A DNA stretch of 64,000 bases, taken from NCBI GenBank assembly GCA_027315315.1, contig DAHUYG010000033.1, positions 1 to 64,000 on the forward strand. Reading direction: 5' to 3'. Shown one piece after another: positions 56,372-64,000 of this stretch; within the stretch, counting starts at the first letter, position 1; each line of letters starts with the position of its first letter. The position numbers and the translations under genes were made by a program. Source of the stretch: Acidimicrobiaceae bacterium. GTDB lineage: Bacteria; Actinomycetota; Acidimicrobiia; Acidimicrobiales; RAAP-2. Below the pieces are notes generated by a model. That model was not told the DNA's origin. It did no database searches and was given only the letters and a program-made list of their open reading frames with translations.

Positions 56372-57148
56372 CTACCGGCCCTTCCAGCTCGGTGGCCTGC
56401 CCTCGCGCATGGCCGCGGCCCCCTCGGCGGCGTCCTCGGTCGCCCCCACCACCTTGCGCATGGTCTCGCCGAACCGGATGGCCTCGGTGTCGCCGAGGGT
56501 GCGCGCCCGCACCGCCATCTCCTTCACGGTGCGGGCGGCGAGCGGCGCCGCCGCCAGCAGCCGATCGGCGAGTGCCCGCGCCTCGTCCATGAGGCGGTCA
56601 TGGTCGACGACCCAGCCGACCAGTCCGATCTCGTGCGCGTGGCGGGCCCCGAAGCGCTCCCCGGTCAACAGCAGCTCCATGGCGTACTGCCAGTTGATCC
56701 GCTGCGGGAGGCGCATCGCGCCCACGATCGTCGGCACGCCGAGGCGGACCTCGGGGAACCCGAACTCGGCCCGGTCGCTCGCGATGACGAAATCGCACCA
56801 GGTCACGAGCGTCAACCCATAGCCCAGGCACAGGCCGTTCACCGCAGCGATCACCGGCTTGAAGATCTCCCAGCCGCTCTCGAAGGAGTTGACCGTCGGC
56901 TTCTCCCAGAAGGTGCCCTTGAACGCTCCGGCCGCGCCGCCCCCGCCCCGCATGTCGGCGCCCACGCAGAACGCCCGCCCCGAGCCGGTCACGATGGCGA
57001 CCCAGGCGTCCTCCTCCTCCCGGAAGCGGGTGAACGCCTCGTTGAGGTCGCGTCGGACCTCGGCGTTGATCGCGTTCAGGGCCTCCGGACGGTCGTAGGT
57101 GATCGTCGCGACGTGGCCGTCGAGCTCGTAGCGGACTCGGGGCGCCAT
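56372..57148 (-). CDS. Enoyl-CoA hydratase/isomerase (crotonase) family protein
   Basis: A 258-residue crotonase: VATITYDRPEALNAIN, the first oxyanion region GSGRAFCVGADMRGG, and the second region FKPVIAAVNGLCLGYGLTLVTWCDFVIAS. The glutamates of a classical hydratase are at positions giving FGFPEVRLGV (one clear Glu), so hydratase or isomerase cannot be decided. CATACT lies six bases before the ATG, suggesting a leaderless transcript of its own inside the ribosomal region. Confidence 0.88.
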   Translation of the reverse strand: MAPRVRYELDGHVATITYDRPEALNAINAEVRRDLNEAFTRFREEEDAWVAIVTGSGRAFCVGADMRGGGGAAGAFKGTFWEKPTVNSFESGWEIFKPVIAAVNGLCLGYGLTLVTWCDFVIASDRAEFGFPEVRLGVPTIVGAMRLPQRINWQYAMELLLTGERFGARHAHEIGLVGWVVDHDRLMDEARALADRLLAAAPLAARTVKEMAVRARTLGDTEAIRFGETMRKVVGATEDAAEGAAAMREGRPPSWKGR

Positions 57149-57186
57149 GGCCAGAGTATGGCGCGCGCCCGGAGCGGACCCCGTGG

Positions 57187-57933
57187 TCAGAGGACGGTGA
57201 ACACCTCGGGCCCATCGTCGGTCACGGCGATCGTGTGCTCGAAGTGCGCCGAGAGCGACCCGTCGGCGGTCACCACGCTCCACTGGTCCTCGAGCAGTCG
57301 GGTCTCGGGGCCACCGGCGTTCACCATCGGTTCGACGGCGAACACCATCCCGCTCTTCAGCGTCGGCCCCGGGGTCCCGGGCCAATAGTTGGGCACCTGG
57401 GGCTGTTCGTGCATGGCGGTGCCGATCGCGTGGCCGACGTATTCGCGGACCACCGAGAAGCCCGCCGCCTCGGCGACCTGCTGGACGGCCCGGCCGACCT
57501 CGTGCAGACGTTTGCCGACGGTCATCTGGTCGATGCCCGCCAACAGGGAGCGTTCGGTCACCTCGATGAGGCGGCGGGCCTCGGGAGTCACCTCGCCGAT
57601 CGCCATCGTGTAGGCCGCGTCGCCGTGGTAGCCCTCGACGATGGCCCCGCAGTCGACCGAGACGATGTCACCGTCCTCGAGCACCCGGGGTCCCGGGATG
57701 CCGTGGACGATCATCGAGTTGATCGACGTGCAGATGACCGCGGGGAACGGCGGGTGGCCGTAGTTGAGGAAGTTCGACCGGGCACCCCGGCGCTCGAGCA
57801 CCTCACGGGCCAGCCGGTCGAGCTCGGCGGTGGTCACCCCCGGCCGAGCTGCGACCCGGGTGACCTCGTGCATCTCGGCCACGACCGCACCGGCCCGGCG
57901 CATCTTGGCCAGCTCGTCCTTGTTGCGGCGCAT
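57187..57933 (-). CDS. map: Methionine aminopeptidase, type I
   Basis: A 248-residue metallopeptidase that removes initiator methionine. Metal ligands lie in VSVDCGAIVEGYHGDAAYTM (two Asp), YVGHAIGTAMHEQP (His), FAVEPMV (Glu) and SAHFEHTIAV (Glu). The ATG overlaps the adk stop as TGATG. It would normally be followed by infA, but three unrelated genes intervene. Confidence 0.97.
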   Translation of the reverse strand: MRRNKDELAKMRRAGAVVAEMHEVTRVAARPGVTTAELDRLAREVLERRGARSNFLNYGHPPFPAVICTSINSMIVHGIPGPRVLEDGDIVSVDCGAIVEGYHGDAAYTMAIGEVTPEARRLIEVTERSLLAGIDQMTVGKRLHEVGRAVQQVAEAAGFSVVREYVGHAIGTAMHEQPQVPNYWPGTPGPTLKSGMVFAVEPMVNAGGPETRLLEDQWSVVTADGSLSAHFEHTIAVTDDGPEVFTVL

Positions 57934-58622
57934 CAGGGGCTCTCCGAGGGGGGCCGACCGTGCTCACGCAGTGCACTGTCGATCGCACGCACGGCCCGAC
58001 GCGTGACCCGCTCGGGGTCACCCGAGCCGTTGACCGTCACGAGCAAGTTGGCCTGGGTGTAGAAGTCGAGCAGCGGCAGCGTCTGACGCCGGTAGAGCTC
58101 GAGGCGTCGCGTGATCGCCTCCTCGGTGTCGTCGTCGCGCTGGACCACCTGCCCCCCGCAGACGTCGCAGATCCAGCGGACGGTCGGCGGCGAGGAGAGC
58201 GAGTAGTTCGTCCCGCAATCCTCGCACACCCGGCGAGCGGAGAGCCGCCGCAGGACCACCTGGGTGGGGACCTCGAGGTCGATGACGAGGTCGAGCCGCT
58301 CGGGGGCGAGGATCTCGTCGAGCCGCTTCGCCTGCGCGATCGTCCTCGGGGCCCCGTCGAGCACGAAGCCCCTCGAGCGGGCGTCGGGCTCCGAGAGCCG
58401 CTGTCCGACCATCTCCATGATGAGGTCGTCGGGGACGAGCTCGCCGGCGTCCATGAGGGTCTGGGCCCGCAACCCGAGCTCGGTGCGCGACTTCACGGCG
58501 GCTCGCAGCATGTCTCCGGTCGACACGTGCGGCACCACGTAGTGGTGCGAGAGCCGAACGCACTGCGTTCCCTTGCCGGCCCCCTGTTTCCCGAGGACCA
58601 CGAGCCTGACGCCGGAGACCAC
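57933..58622 (-). CDS. adk: Adenylate kinase with zinc-type LID
   Basis: A 229-residue kinase (2 ADP to ATP + AMP). P-loop GKQGAGKGTQ (11-20), NMP-binding HVSTGDMLRAA, and a LID with C133, C136, C152 and C155 that would bind zinc. The usual DGFPRT reads DGAPRT here (about 89-94). GTG start four bases after secY. Order secY-adk-map is canonical. Confidence 0.97.
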   Translation of the reverse strand: MVSGVRLVVLGKQGAGKGTQCVRLSHHYVVPHVSTGDMLRAAVKSRTELGLRAQTLMDAGELVPDDLIMEMVGQRLSEPDARSRGFVLDGAPRTIAQAKRLDEILAPERLDLVIDLEVPTQVVLRRLSARRVCEDCGTNYSLSSPPTVRWICDVCGGQVVQRDDDTEEAITRRLELYRRQTLPLLDFYTQANLLVTVNGSGDPERVTRRAVRAIDSALREHGRPPSESP

Positions 58623-58626
58623 CCCG

Positions 58627-59916
58627 CTACTTGAGGAAGCCCTCGTAGTTGCGCATCATCAGCTGGCTGTCGATCTGGCGCATGGTCTCGAGCGCCACCC
58701 CAACGGAGATGAGCAGCGTGGTCCCGTAGAACGGGAAGGCGTTGAGGTGCCAGGCCGACATGAGCACCGACGGCACGACCGCCACGACGGCCAAGAACAG
58801 GGCACCGACGACGGTGATGCGGCTCAAGATGTGCGCGAAGTAGCGCTCGGTCGGCGGACCGGGCCGGATCCCGGGCACGAAGCCGCCCTGCTTGCGGATG
58901 AGGTCGGCCTGTTGGTGGGGATCGAAGGCCACGTACACGTAGAAGAACGTGAAGGCCAAGATGAGCACGAAGTAGAAGGCGATGTAGATGAGGCTCGTCG
59001 GCTGGATGTTGTTGCGGACGAAGTCCTGGAAGCCCTTCCAGGGGATGACGTTCGAGAACAGGACGGGGATGTAGAGCACGGAGCTGGCGAAGATGATCGG
59101 GATCACGCCGGACTGGTTCACCTTGAGTGGGATGTAGGTGCTCGAGCCGCCGTACATTCGTCGCCCGACCACCCGTTTGGCGAACGTCACCGGGATCCTT
59201 CGTTGCCCCTGGTCCATGAACACGATCACGATCAGCAAGATGATCGAGACGACGACGATCGTGGCGAACTTGGCCTTCCCGCCCTCCTCGTAGATCGCCT
59301 TCCCGCCCGAGGGGATCGACGCTACGACGTTGGCGAAGATGAGGATCGACATCCCCTGGCCGATGCCGCGTTGGGTGATGAGCTCGGCCAGCCACATGAC
59401 GAAGGCGGTGCCTGCGGTCAGGCAGAGCACCATGAACGCCGCCAGCGCGACGGAGAACCTCGGGATCAGGTTGATCGAGGTCCCGCCGAGGAGGCCCGAG
59501 TCGTGGCCGTGGAACGCGTAGACGAGGCCCGTCGACTGCATCAGGGCGAGCGCGACGGTGAGGTAGCGCGTCGTCTGGGTGATCTTCTTCTGCCCGACGG
59601 CCCCCTGGTCCCGCCACTCCTCGAGCTTCGGGATGACCGTGGAGAGCAGCTGGATGATGATCGAGCTCGTGATGTAGGGCATGACGCCCAGCCCGAAGAT
59701 GGCGAGCCGGACGAGCGCGCCGCCCGAGAAGAGGTTCAAGAACCCGAGCACGCCCGAGGCGCCGGCCTGGTGCTGGAGCTGCTCGACCCTGGCCCAGCTC
59801 ACCCCGGGCACCGGCACATTGGCCCCGAGCTGATAGAGACCGATGATGAGCAGGGTGAACAGGACCTTGTTGCGAAGGTCCGGTACCCGGAAGATGTTCC
59901 CCAGTCTCGTGAGCAT
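58627..59916 (-). CDS. secY: Preprotein translocase subunit SecY
   Basis: A 429-residue channel protein with about ten transmembrane helices. It starts MLTRLGNIFRVPDLRNKVLF and includes the plug region VPVPGV, GLGVMPYITSSIIIQLL, and the C-terminal loop with RKQGGFVPGIRPG and RITVVGALFLAVVAV. It forms the Sec pore with SecE and SecG. Follows rplO by 33 bases. Confidence 0.98.
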   Translation of the reverse strand: MLTRLGNIFRVPDLRNKVLFTLLIIGLYQLGANVPVPGVSWARVEQLQHQAGASGVLGFLNLFSGGALVRLAIFGLGVMPYITSSIIIQLLSTVIPKLEEWRDQGAVGQKKITQTTRYLTVALALMQSTGLVYAFHGHDSGLLGGTSINLIPRFSVALAAFMVLCLTAGTAFVMWLAELITQRGIGQGMSILIFANVVASIPSGGKAIYEEGGKAKFATIVVVSIILLIVIVFMDQGQRRIPVTFAKRVVGRRMYGGSSTYIPLKVNQSGVIPIIFASSVLYIPVLFSNVIPWKGFQDFVRNNIQPTSLIYIAFYFVLILAFTFFYVYVAFDPHQQADLIRKQGGFVPGIRPGPPTERYFAHILSRITVVGALFLAVVAVVPSVLMSAWHLNAFPFYGTTLLISVGVALETMRQIDSQLMMRNYEGFLK

Positions 59917-59949
59917 GCGGCTCTGTGGTCGCTCTCGTTAAGGGGGTGG

Positions 59950-60438
59950 CTACCGGTTGGTCAGGGCGTTGCCCTTGGCCGGCGGCCGCCCGTGTCCGAA
60001 CGGTGGATCAACTCGCTCGACGCTACCCCCGGCCGCGGTGATCGCGGCCTGGGCCGAGGCCGAGAAGGCGTGGGCGGCCACCGTCACCTTGCGCGACAGC
60101 GTTCCCCGGCCGAGCACCTTCACCATGGCCCCCTTGCGCAGCAATCCCGCACCCACGAGGGCCTCTGGGTCGACCCGCTCTGCGTCGAGCGCCTCGATGG
60201 CGTCGAGGTTCACCGCGGTGTACTCGACCCGGAACGGGTTCTTGAACCCCTTCAACTTGGGGATCCGCTGCATGAGGGGCAGCTGGCCACCCTCGAAGCC
60301 CTGCGGGACCGTGTCGCGGGCGTGCTGGCCCTTCGTCCCGCGCCCGGCGGTCTTGCCACCCTTGCCAGCGATGCCCCGTCCGACACGGTGACGCTGCTTG
60401 CGGGCGCCCTTCGGGGCCGAGATCTCGTGCAGCTTCAC
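59950..60438 (-). CDS. rplO: Ribosomal protein L15
   Basis: A 162-residue protein: KLHEISAPKGARKQRHRVGRG, GKGGKTAGRGTKGQ, and RIPKLKGFKNPFRVEY are diagnostic. The GTG overlaps the rpmD stop (GTGA), with GAGGAGGTG upstream. Confidence 0.97.
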   Translation of the reverse strand: MKLHEISAPKGARKQRHRVGRGIAGKGGKTAGRGTKGQHARDTVPQGFEGGQLPLMQRIPKLKGFKNPFRVEYTAVNLDAIEALDAERVDPEALVGAGLLRKGAMVKVLGRGTLSRKVTVAAHAFSASAQAAITAAGGSVERVDPPFGHGRPPAKGNALTNR

Positions 60439-60650
60439 GACGACACCTCCTCGACGGAGACGAGATGGGGGACCCGGGCGATCATGCCCCGGATCTCGGG
60501 GCGGTCCGGCAGGTCGTTCACCTGGCCGATTCCCCGCAGCCCGAGGGCGCGAAGCGTCCCTCGGTGCTTGGGCTTGGAACCGATCGCCGAGCGGACCTGG
60601 GTCACGCGCAGTACGGCGCCCGCCGCGTTCGCGCTCTTGCGGGCAGGCAT
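60435..60650 (-). CDS. rpmD: Ribosomal protein L30
   Basis: A 71-residue protein, slightly longer than the usual 60, with LRVTQVRSAIGSKPKHRGTLRALGLRGIGQV, the L30 signature. I choose the ATG with GGAGGG ten bases upstream. A TTG two codons earlier overlaps the rpsE stop as TTGA and could be used instead. Confidence 0.95.
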   Translation of the reverse strand: MPARKSANAAGAVLRVTQVRSAIGSKPKHRGTLRALGLRGIGQVNDLPDRPEIRGMIARVPHLVSVEEVSS

Positions 60651-60652
60651 GG

Positions 60653-61204
60653 TCAACCGCCCTCCGACGCGTACAGCTCGGTTTCGCGCTTGCGCTCGCG
60701 ATAGGCACGAAGCACGCCGGCCGGCACGACCTCGTCGGGTGCCTTCCCGCGGAGCGCCGCGATCTCGTCCGGACGACGCAGGCTCTTCAGGCCGGCGATG
60801 GTGGCGTGGGCAACGTTGATCCCGTTGGAGGAGCCGAGCGACTTCGCGAGCACGTCGCGGATGCCGGCCATCTCCAAGATGTGGCGGACCGCGCCTCCGG
60901 CGATGACGCCCGTTCCGGGAGCGGCCGGCTTCAGGAGCACGCGGCCGGCTCCGCTCTCGCCGATGACCGGGTGCACGATGGTGGAGCCGGCGAGGGCGAC
61001 CTCGAAGAGGTTCTTGCGGGCCTCCTCGATGCCCTTCTGCACGGCCAGGCCCGCCTCTTTGGCCTTGCCGTAGCCGAGCCCGACGTGGCCGTTGCCGTCG
61101 CCCACGACCATGAGCGCGGCGAAGGAGAACCTCCGGCCGCCCTTCACGACCTTGGCGACGCGGTTCACCTTGATGGTGCGTTCCTCGTATTGGGTCTCGG
61201 GCAT
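60653..61204 (-). CDS. rpsE: Ribosomal protein S5
   Basis: A 183-residue protein: [39 protein letters not shown] and [24 protein letters not shown] are diagnostic. Starts at the base next to the rplR stop. Confidence 0.98.
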   Translation of the reverse strand: MPETQYEERTIKVNRVAKVVKGGRRFSFAALMVVGDGNGHVGLGYGKAKEAGLAVQKGIEEARKNLFEVALAGSTIVHPVIGESGAGRVLLKPAAPGTGVIAGGAVRHILEMAGIRDVLAKSLGSSNGINVAHATIAGLKSLRRPDEIAALRGKAPDEVVPAGVLRAYRERKRETELYASEGG

Positions 61205-61582
61205 CTAGAGCTCCACTCCCTCGGACCGGACGGCGTCGGCGACCGCCGCGATCCGCCCGTGGTATGCGAAACCGCCCCGATCGAAGACGACCTTGGTGAT
61301 CCCGGCCTCCTTTGCACGCGATGCGAGCAGCCTCCCGACCGACTCGGCACCTGCGATGTTCCCGCCGCCGCCGTCCCCCAGTGACTTCCTCAACTCTGCC
61401 TCGACGCTTGAGGCGGCGGCGACCGTCCGCCCCGCCGTGTCGTCGATGACCTTGGCCGAGATGTGCCGGTTCGAGCGGCTGTCCGCCAGGCGCGGTCGCT
61501 CGGCGGTGCCGACCACCTTGGAGCGGATCCGCGCATGTCGGCGGGTCCGCAGGGTGCGGATCTTCGCGGCCTTGGAGGTCAC
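61205..61582 (-). CDS. rplR: Ribosomal protein L18
   Basis: A 125-residue 5S-rRNA-binding protein: [35 protein letters not shown] and [22 protein letters not shown]. The GTG overlaps the rplF stop as GTGA. Confidence 0.97.
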   Translation of the reverse strand: MTSKAAKIRTLRTRRHARIRSKVVGTAERPRLADSRSNRHISAKVIDDTAGRTVAAASSVEAELRKSLGDGGGGNIAGAESVGRLLASRAKEAGITKVVFDRGGFAYHGRIAAVADAVRSEGVEL

Positions 61583-62118
61583 TTCGCCGCCTTCCCGGCC
61601 TTGCGCAAGACCCGCTCGCCCGCGTAGCGGACGCCCTTGCCCTTGTAGGGCTCCGGCTTGCGGATCTTGCGGATGTCGGCGGCCACCTGGCCGACCCTCT
61701 CCTTGTCGATGCCCCGCACCACGATGCGGGTGGGGGTGGGCACCTCGAAGCTGATGCCCTCGGGCGCCTCCACCCGGACCGGGTGCGAGAAACCGAGCGC
61801 CAGCTCGAGGGCGTTCGGACCCTGAGCCGTGGCCCGATAGCCGACGCCCACGATCTCGAGCTCCTTGGAGAAGCCGGCGGTGACCCCGGTGACCATGTTC
61901 GCCACGAGCGAACGCGTCAGGCCGTGCAGCGCACGGTTGTGGCGTTCGTCGTCGGGGCGCGCCACGGTGAGGACGTCTCCGTCCTGGCTGATGGTGATGG
62001 CGGGCGGCAGCGATCGCTCGAGGGTGCCCTGGGGGCCCTGCACGGTCACCGACCGGCCGGCGAGGGTCACCGACACCCCCGAGGGGATGGCGATCGGGGC
62101 TCTTCCGACGCGCGACAT
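61579..62118 (-). CDS. rplF: Ribosomal protein L6
   Basis: A 179-residue protein: [14 protein letters not shown] at the start, [31 protein letters not shown], and [17 protein letters not shown] at the end. Standard place between rpsH and rplR. Confidence 0.98.
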   Translation of the reverse strand: MSRVGRAPIAIPSGVSVTLAGRSVTVQGPQGTLERSLPPAITISQDGDVLTVARPDDERHNRALHGLTRSLVANMVTGVTAGFSKELEIVGVGYRATAQGPNALELALGFSHPVRVEAPEGISFEVPTPTRIVVRGIDKERVGQVAADIRKIRKPEPYKGKGVRYAGERVLRKAGKAAK

Positions 62119-62175
62119 CAGCGAGCACCTCCCAAGGGGCCCGGGCGCGCACGGCGACGCTGCGTGAGGAATCGG

Positions 62176-62580
62176 CTACCAGACATAACAGAGCACCTCG
62201 CCCCCCAGGTGGTGCTGCCGGGCCTCGCGGTCGGTCATGAGCCCGTGGCTCGTGGACACCACGGCGACACCCACGCCACCGAGCACCCGGGGGATGCGGT
62301 CGGCACGAGCGTAGATGCGAAGGCCCGGCTTGGAGACGCGCTTCAACCCGGCGATGGTCCGCGACCGGTCCGGGGCGTACTTCATGGTGATCTCGAGGGT
62401 CGACCCGGGACCCCGGTCGGCCTTGGAGACCGAGTACCCCGCGATGTAGCCCTCCTTCTCCAAGATGGCGGCGAGCGCCTCTTTCACCTTGGAGCCGGGC
62501 ATCTTCACGGTGTCGAACTGCGCCGAGTTCGCGTTCCGGATGCGGGTGAGCATGTCCGCGATGGGATCGGTCATCGTCAT
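62176..62580 (-). CDS. rpsH: Ribosomal protein S8
   Basis: A 134-residue protein: [36 protein letters not shown] and [27 protein letters not shown]. The first ATG of ATGACGATGACC is used, seven bases after GGAGG. Confidence 0.98.
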   Translation of the reverse strand: MTMTDPIADMLTRIRNANSAQFDTVKMPGSKVKEALAAILEKEGYIAGYSVSKADRGPGSTLEITMKYAPDRSRTIAGLKRVSKPGLRIYARADRIPRVLGGVGVAVVSTSHGLMTDREARQHHLGGEVLCYVW

Positions 62581-62593
62581 GACGCCACCTCCC

Positions 62594-62779
62594 TCACCAG
62601 CTCGACTTGGTCACGCCCGGCACCTCGCCGGCGTGGACCATCGTCCGGAGGCAAATGCGGCACAGACCGAACTTGCGGAACACCGCCTTGGGGCGTCCGC
62701 ACCGCTGGCAGCGCGTGTAGCCGCGCACCTTGAACTTCGGGATCCGTTGCTGCTTTTGGATGAGTGCCTTCTTTGCCAT
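62594..62779 (-). CDS. rpsN: Ribosomal protein S14, zinc-binding short form
   Basis: A 61-residue S14 of the type-Z class, with C24, C27, C40 and C43 holding zinc (RCQRCG...LCRICL). It ends GVTKSSW as usual. Lies between rplE and rpsH. Confidence 0.98.
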   Translation of the reverse strand: MAKKALIQKQQRIPKFKVRGYTRCQRCGRPKAVFRKFGLCRICLRTMVHAGEVPGVTKSSW

Positions 62780-62784
62780 GTCGC

Positions 62785-63426
62785 TTATCGGGTCTCCTGT
62801 CGGAACGGAAAGCCGAACGCCCGGAGGAACGCGCGGCCCTCGTCGTCATTGGAAGCGGTGGTGACGATCGTGATGTCCATGCCCCGCACCGTGTCGATGC
62901 GGTCGTAGTCGATCTCGGGGAAGATCAGCTGCTCGGTGACGCCGAAGGTGTAGTTGCCGTTCCCGTCGAACGAGCGGGGCGAGAGGCCCCGGAAGTCACG
63001 CACACGCGGGATCGTGATCGAGATCAGCCGGTCAAAGAACTCCCAGGCCCGGTCGCCCCGGAGGGTCACCTTCACGCCGATCGCGTTGCCCTCCCGGAGC
63101 TTGAAGCCGGCGATCGACTTCTTGGCCCGGGTGACGACGGGCTTCTGCCCCGAGATCATCTCGAGGTCGCGCTGTGCGCCCTCGATCAGGGAGGGCTGCT
63201 GGGTGGCCCGGCCGACCCCCATGTTGAGCACGATCTTCTCGAGGCGCGGCACCTGCATGACGTTGTCGAGGCCGAGATCGCGCTGCAGTTCGGCCCGAAA
63301 CTGGCCGAGGTAACGCTCCTTCAGGCGGGGCCGGGAGGCGGTTCGCCCGCCGGACGCACCGTCGGCCGGGACCGGGCCCTTGGACTCGGATGCGTCCTCG
63401 CGCACCTCGGTCTCCTCGGGGCTCAC
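62785..63426 (-). CDS. rplE: Ribosomal protein L5
   Basis: A 213-residue 5S-binding protein: [37 protein letters not shown] and [27 protein letters not shown]. The GTG overlapping the rplX stop (GTGA) adds about 30 acidic/Ser-rich residues before the conserved core, which starts RLKERYL. A downstream GTG at codon 8 is possible. Confidence 0.96.
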   Translation of the reverse strand: MSPEETEVREDASESKGPVPADGASGGRTASRPRLKERYLGQFRAELQRDLGLDNVMQVPRLEKIVLNMGVGRATQQPSLIEGAQRDLEMISGQKPVVTRAKKSIAGFKLREGNAIGVKVTLRGDRAWEFFDRLISITIPRVRDFRGLSPRSFDGNGNYTFGVTEQLIFPEIDYDRIDTVRGMDITIVTTASNDDEGRAFLRAFGFPFRQETR

Positions 63427-63731
63427 AGCTGGGCCCCGCACTTCCGGCAGACGCGCACCTTGCGGCCCTCGTCGTCGATGTCCATTCCCACGCGAGCCGG
63501 ACCGCCGTGCGCGTTGCACCACACCGAGACGGCTGAGGCCGCCATCGGCATGAACTTGTCGATGATGCCGCCCTGCATCGTTGCCCGCCTTGGCTTGGTG
63601 TGGCGCTTGGCGATGTTGACGCCGTCGAGCACCACCTTGTCCTCTGAGGGCACGGTGCGGACCACCTCGCCCCGCTGGCCGCGGTGCTTTCCGGTGCGGA
63701 CCACGACCCGGTCGCCCTTGCGGATCCGCAT
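63423..63731 (-). CDS. rplX: Ribosomal protein L24
   Basis: A 102-residue KOW-domain protein: [27 protein letters not shown] and [13 protein letters not shown]-terminal zinc-ribbon-like CNAHGG...CRKCGAQ adds a likely metal site. The ATG overlaps the rplN stop as TGATG. Confidence 0.97.
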   Translation of the reverse strand: MRIRKGDRVVVRTGKHRGQRGEVVRTVPSEDKVVLDGVNIAKRHTKPRRATMQGGIIDKFMPMAASAVSVWCNAHGGPARVGMDIDDEGRKVRVCRKCGAQL

Positions 63732-64000
63732 CAGAGCACCTCCGGAGCGAGCGAGACGATGCGCATGAAGCGCTTGTCGCGCAGCTCCCGGCCAACCGGA
63801 CCGAAGATACGGGTCCCGCGGGGCTGCTGCTGGTCGTTGATCAGCACGGCGGCGTTCTCGTCGAAGCGGATGTAGCTGCCGTCGGGGCGGCGCTTCTCCT
63901 TCTTCGTCCGCACGACGACGCAACGCACGACGTCGCCCTTCTTCACGGCGGCGCCCGGGATGGCGTCCTTCACCGTGGCGACGAAGATGTCACCGATGCT
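63731..64000 (-). CDS. rplN: Ribosomal protein L14 (partial, N-terminus outside window)
   Basis: The C-terminal 89 residues of L14: [16 protein letters not shown] runs off the right edge, followed by [27 protein letters not shown] and [15 protein letters not shown]. About 33 N-terminal residues lie beyond the window. The stop overlaps the rplX start. Confidence 0.97.
   Translation of the reverse strand, partial: SIGDIFVATVKDAIPGAAVKKGDVVRCVVVRTKKEKRRPDGSYIRFDENAAVLINDQQQPRGTRIFGPVGRELRDKRFMRIVSLAPEVL

Overview
The window is a stretch of a very GC-rich actinobacterial chromosome. Nearly every coding frame uses G or C in third positions, GTG starts are as common as ATG, and the gene order of the ribosomal spc/alpha region and the glmM-glmS-alr-tsa-groESL block follows the Actinobacteria. 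Deep-branching relatives such as Acidimicrobiia are my best guess from gene content, but nothing here fixes the class. Almost all genes lie on the minus strand, so the map is best read from right to left. I see no rRNA, tRNA, CRISPR array, prophage or insertion sequence.

Right to left. From 64.0 to 57.2 kb is the spc ribosomal operon (rplN, rplX, rplE, rpsN, rpsH, rplF, rplR, rpsE, rpmD, rplO, secY, adk, map). From 57.1 to 54.8 kb three unrelated genes (an enoyl-CoA hydratase, an esterase, and a plus-strand VOC protein) separate map from infA, which normally follow each other. From 54.6 to 49.5 kb is the alpha operon and its extension (infA, rpmJ, rpsM, rpsK, rpsD, rpoA, rplQ, truA, rplM, rpsI). 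From 49.5 to 38.2 kb are cell-wall precursor, cofactor-repair and t6A genes (glmM, glmS, acpS, nnrE/nnrD, alr, hydrolase, uracil-DNA glycosylase, tsaE, tsaB, rimI, tsaD, pdxH), mostly joined by 4-base start/stop overlaps. From 38.1 to 35.7 kb is a coupled SDR / QueA-like / SufR-like regulator operon behind an AT-rich promoter with a palindrome. Then come an RDD membrane protein and groES-groEL under a CIRCE element (34.8 kb).

From 32.8 to 24.1 kb is a catabolic block: a Nudix hydrolase, an amidohydrolase, and a TetR-controlled set with an FAD epoxidase-like monooxygenase (frameshifted), soluble epoxide hydrolase, luciferase-like monooxygenase, zinc-type dehydrogenase and patatin. From 24.0 to 10.9 kb is the most interesting part, a stress and anaerobic-energy island: arginine deiminase, ornithine carbamoyltransferase, carbamate kinase and a universal stress protein; a divergent GNAT/ADP-forming acyl-CoA synthetase fusion; GAPDH; FtsH; a second (frameshifted) universal stress protein; a basic amino-acid antiporter; and a CBS-domain protein. 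Six promoters in this island share a DosR/DevR-like 14-bp box placed 23 or 24 bp upstream of an NANNNT -10 element. This suggests one hypoxia/dormancy-type regulon that was not obvious from the genes alone.

From 10.7 to 5.6 kb are guaB3, guaA and pcrA. From 5.6 to 0 kb are a stand-alone B12-binding subunit, succinyl-CoA ligase (sucC, sucD) and the purine/folate genes purN, purH and folD. Two genes carry single-base frameshifts that may be real or assembly errors.
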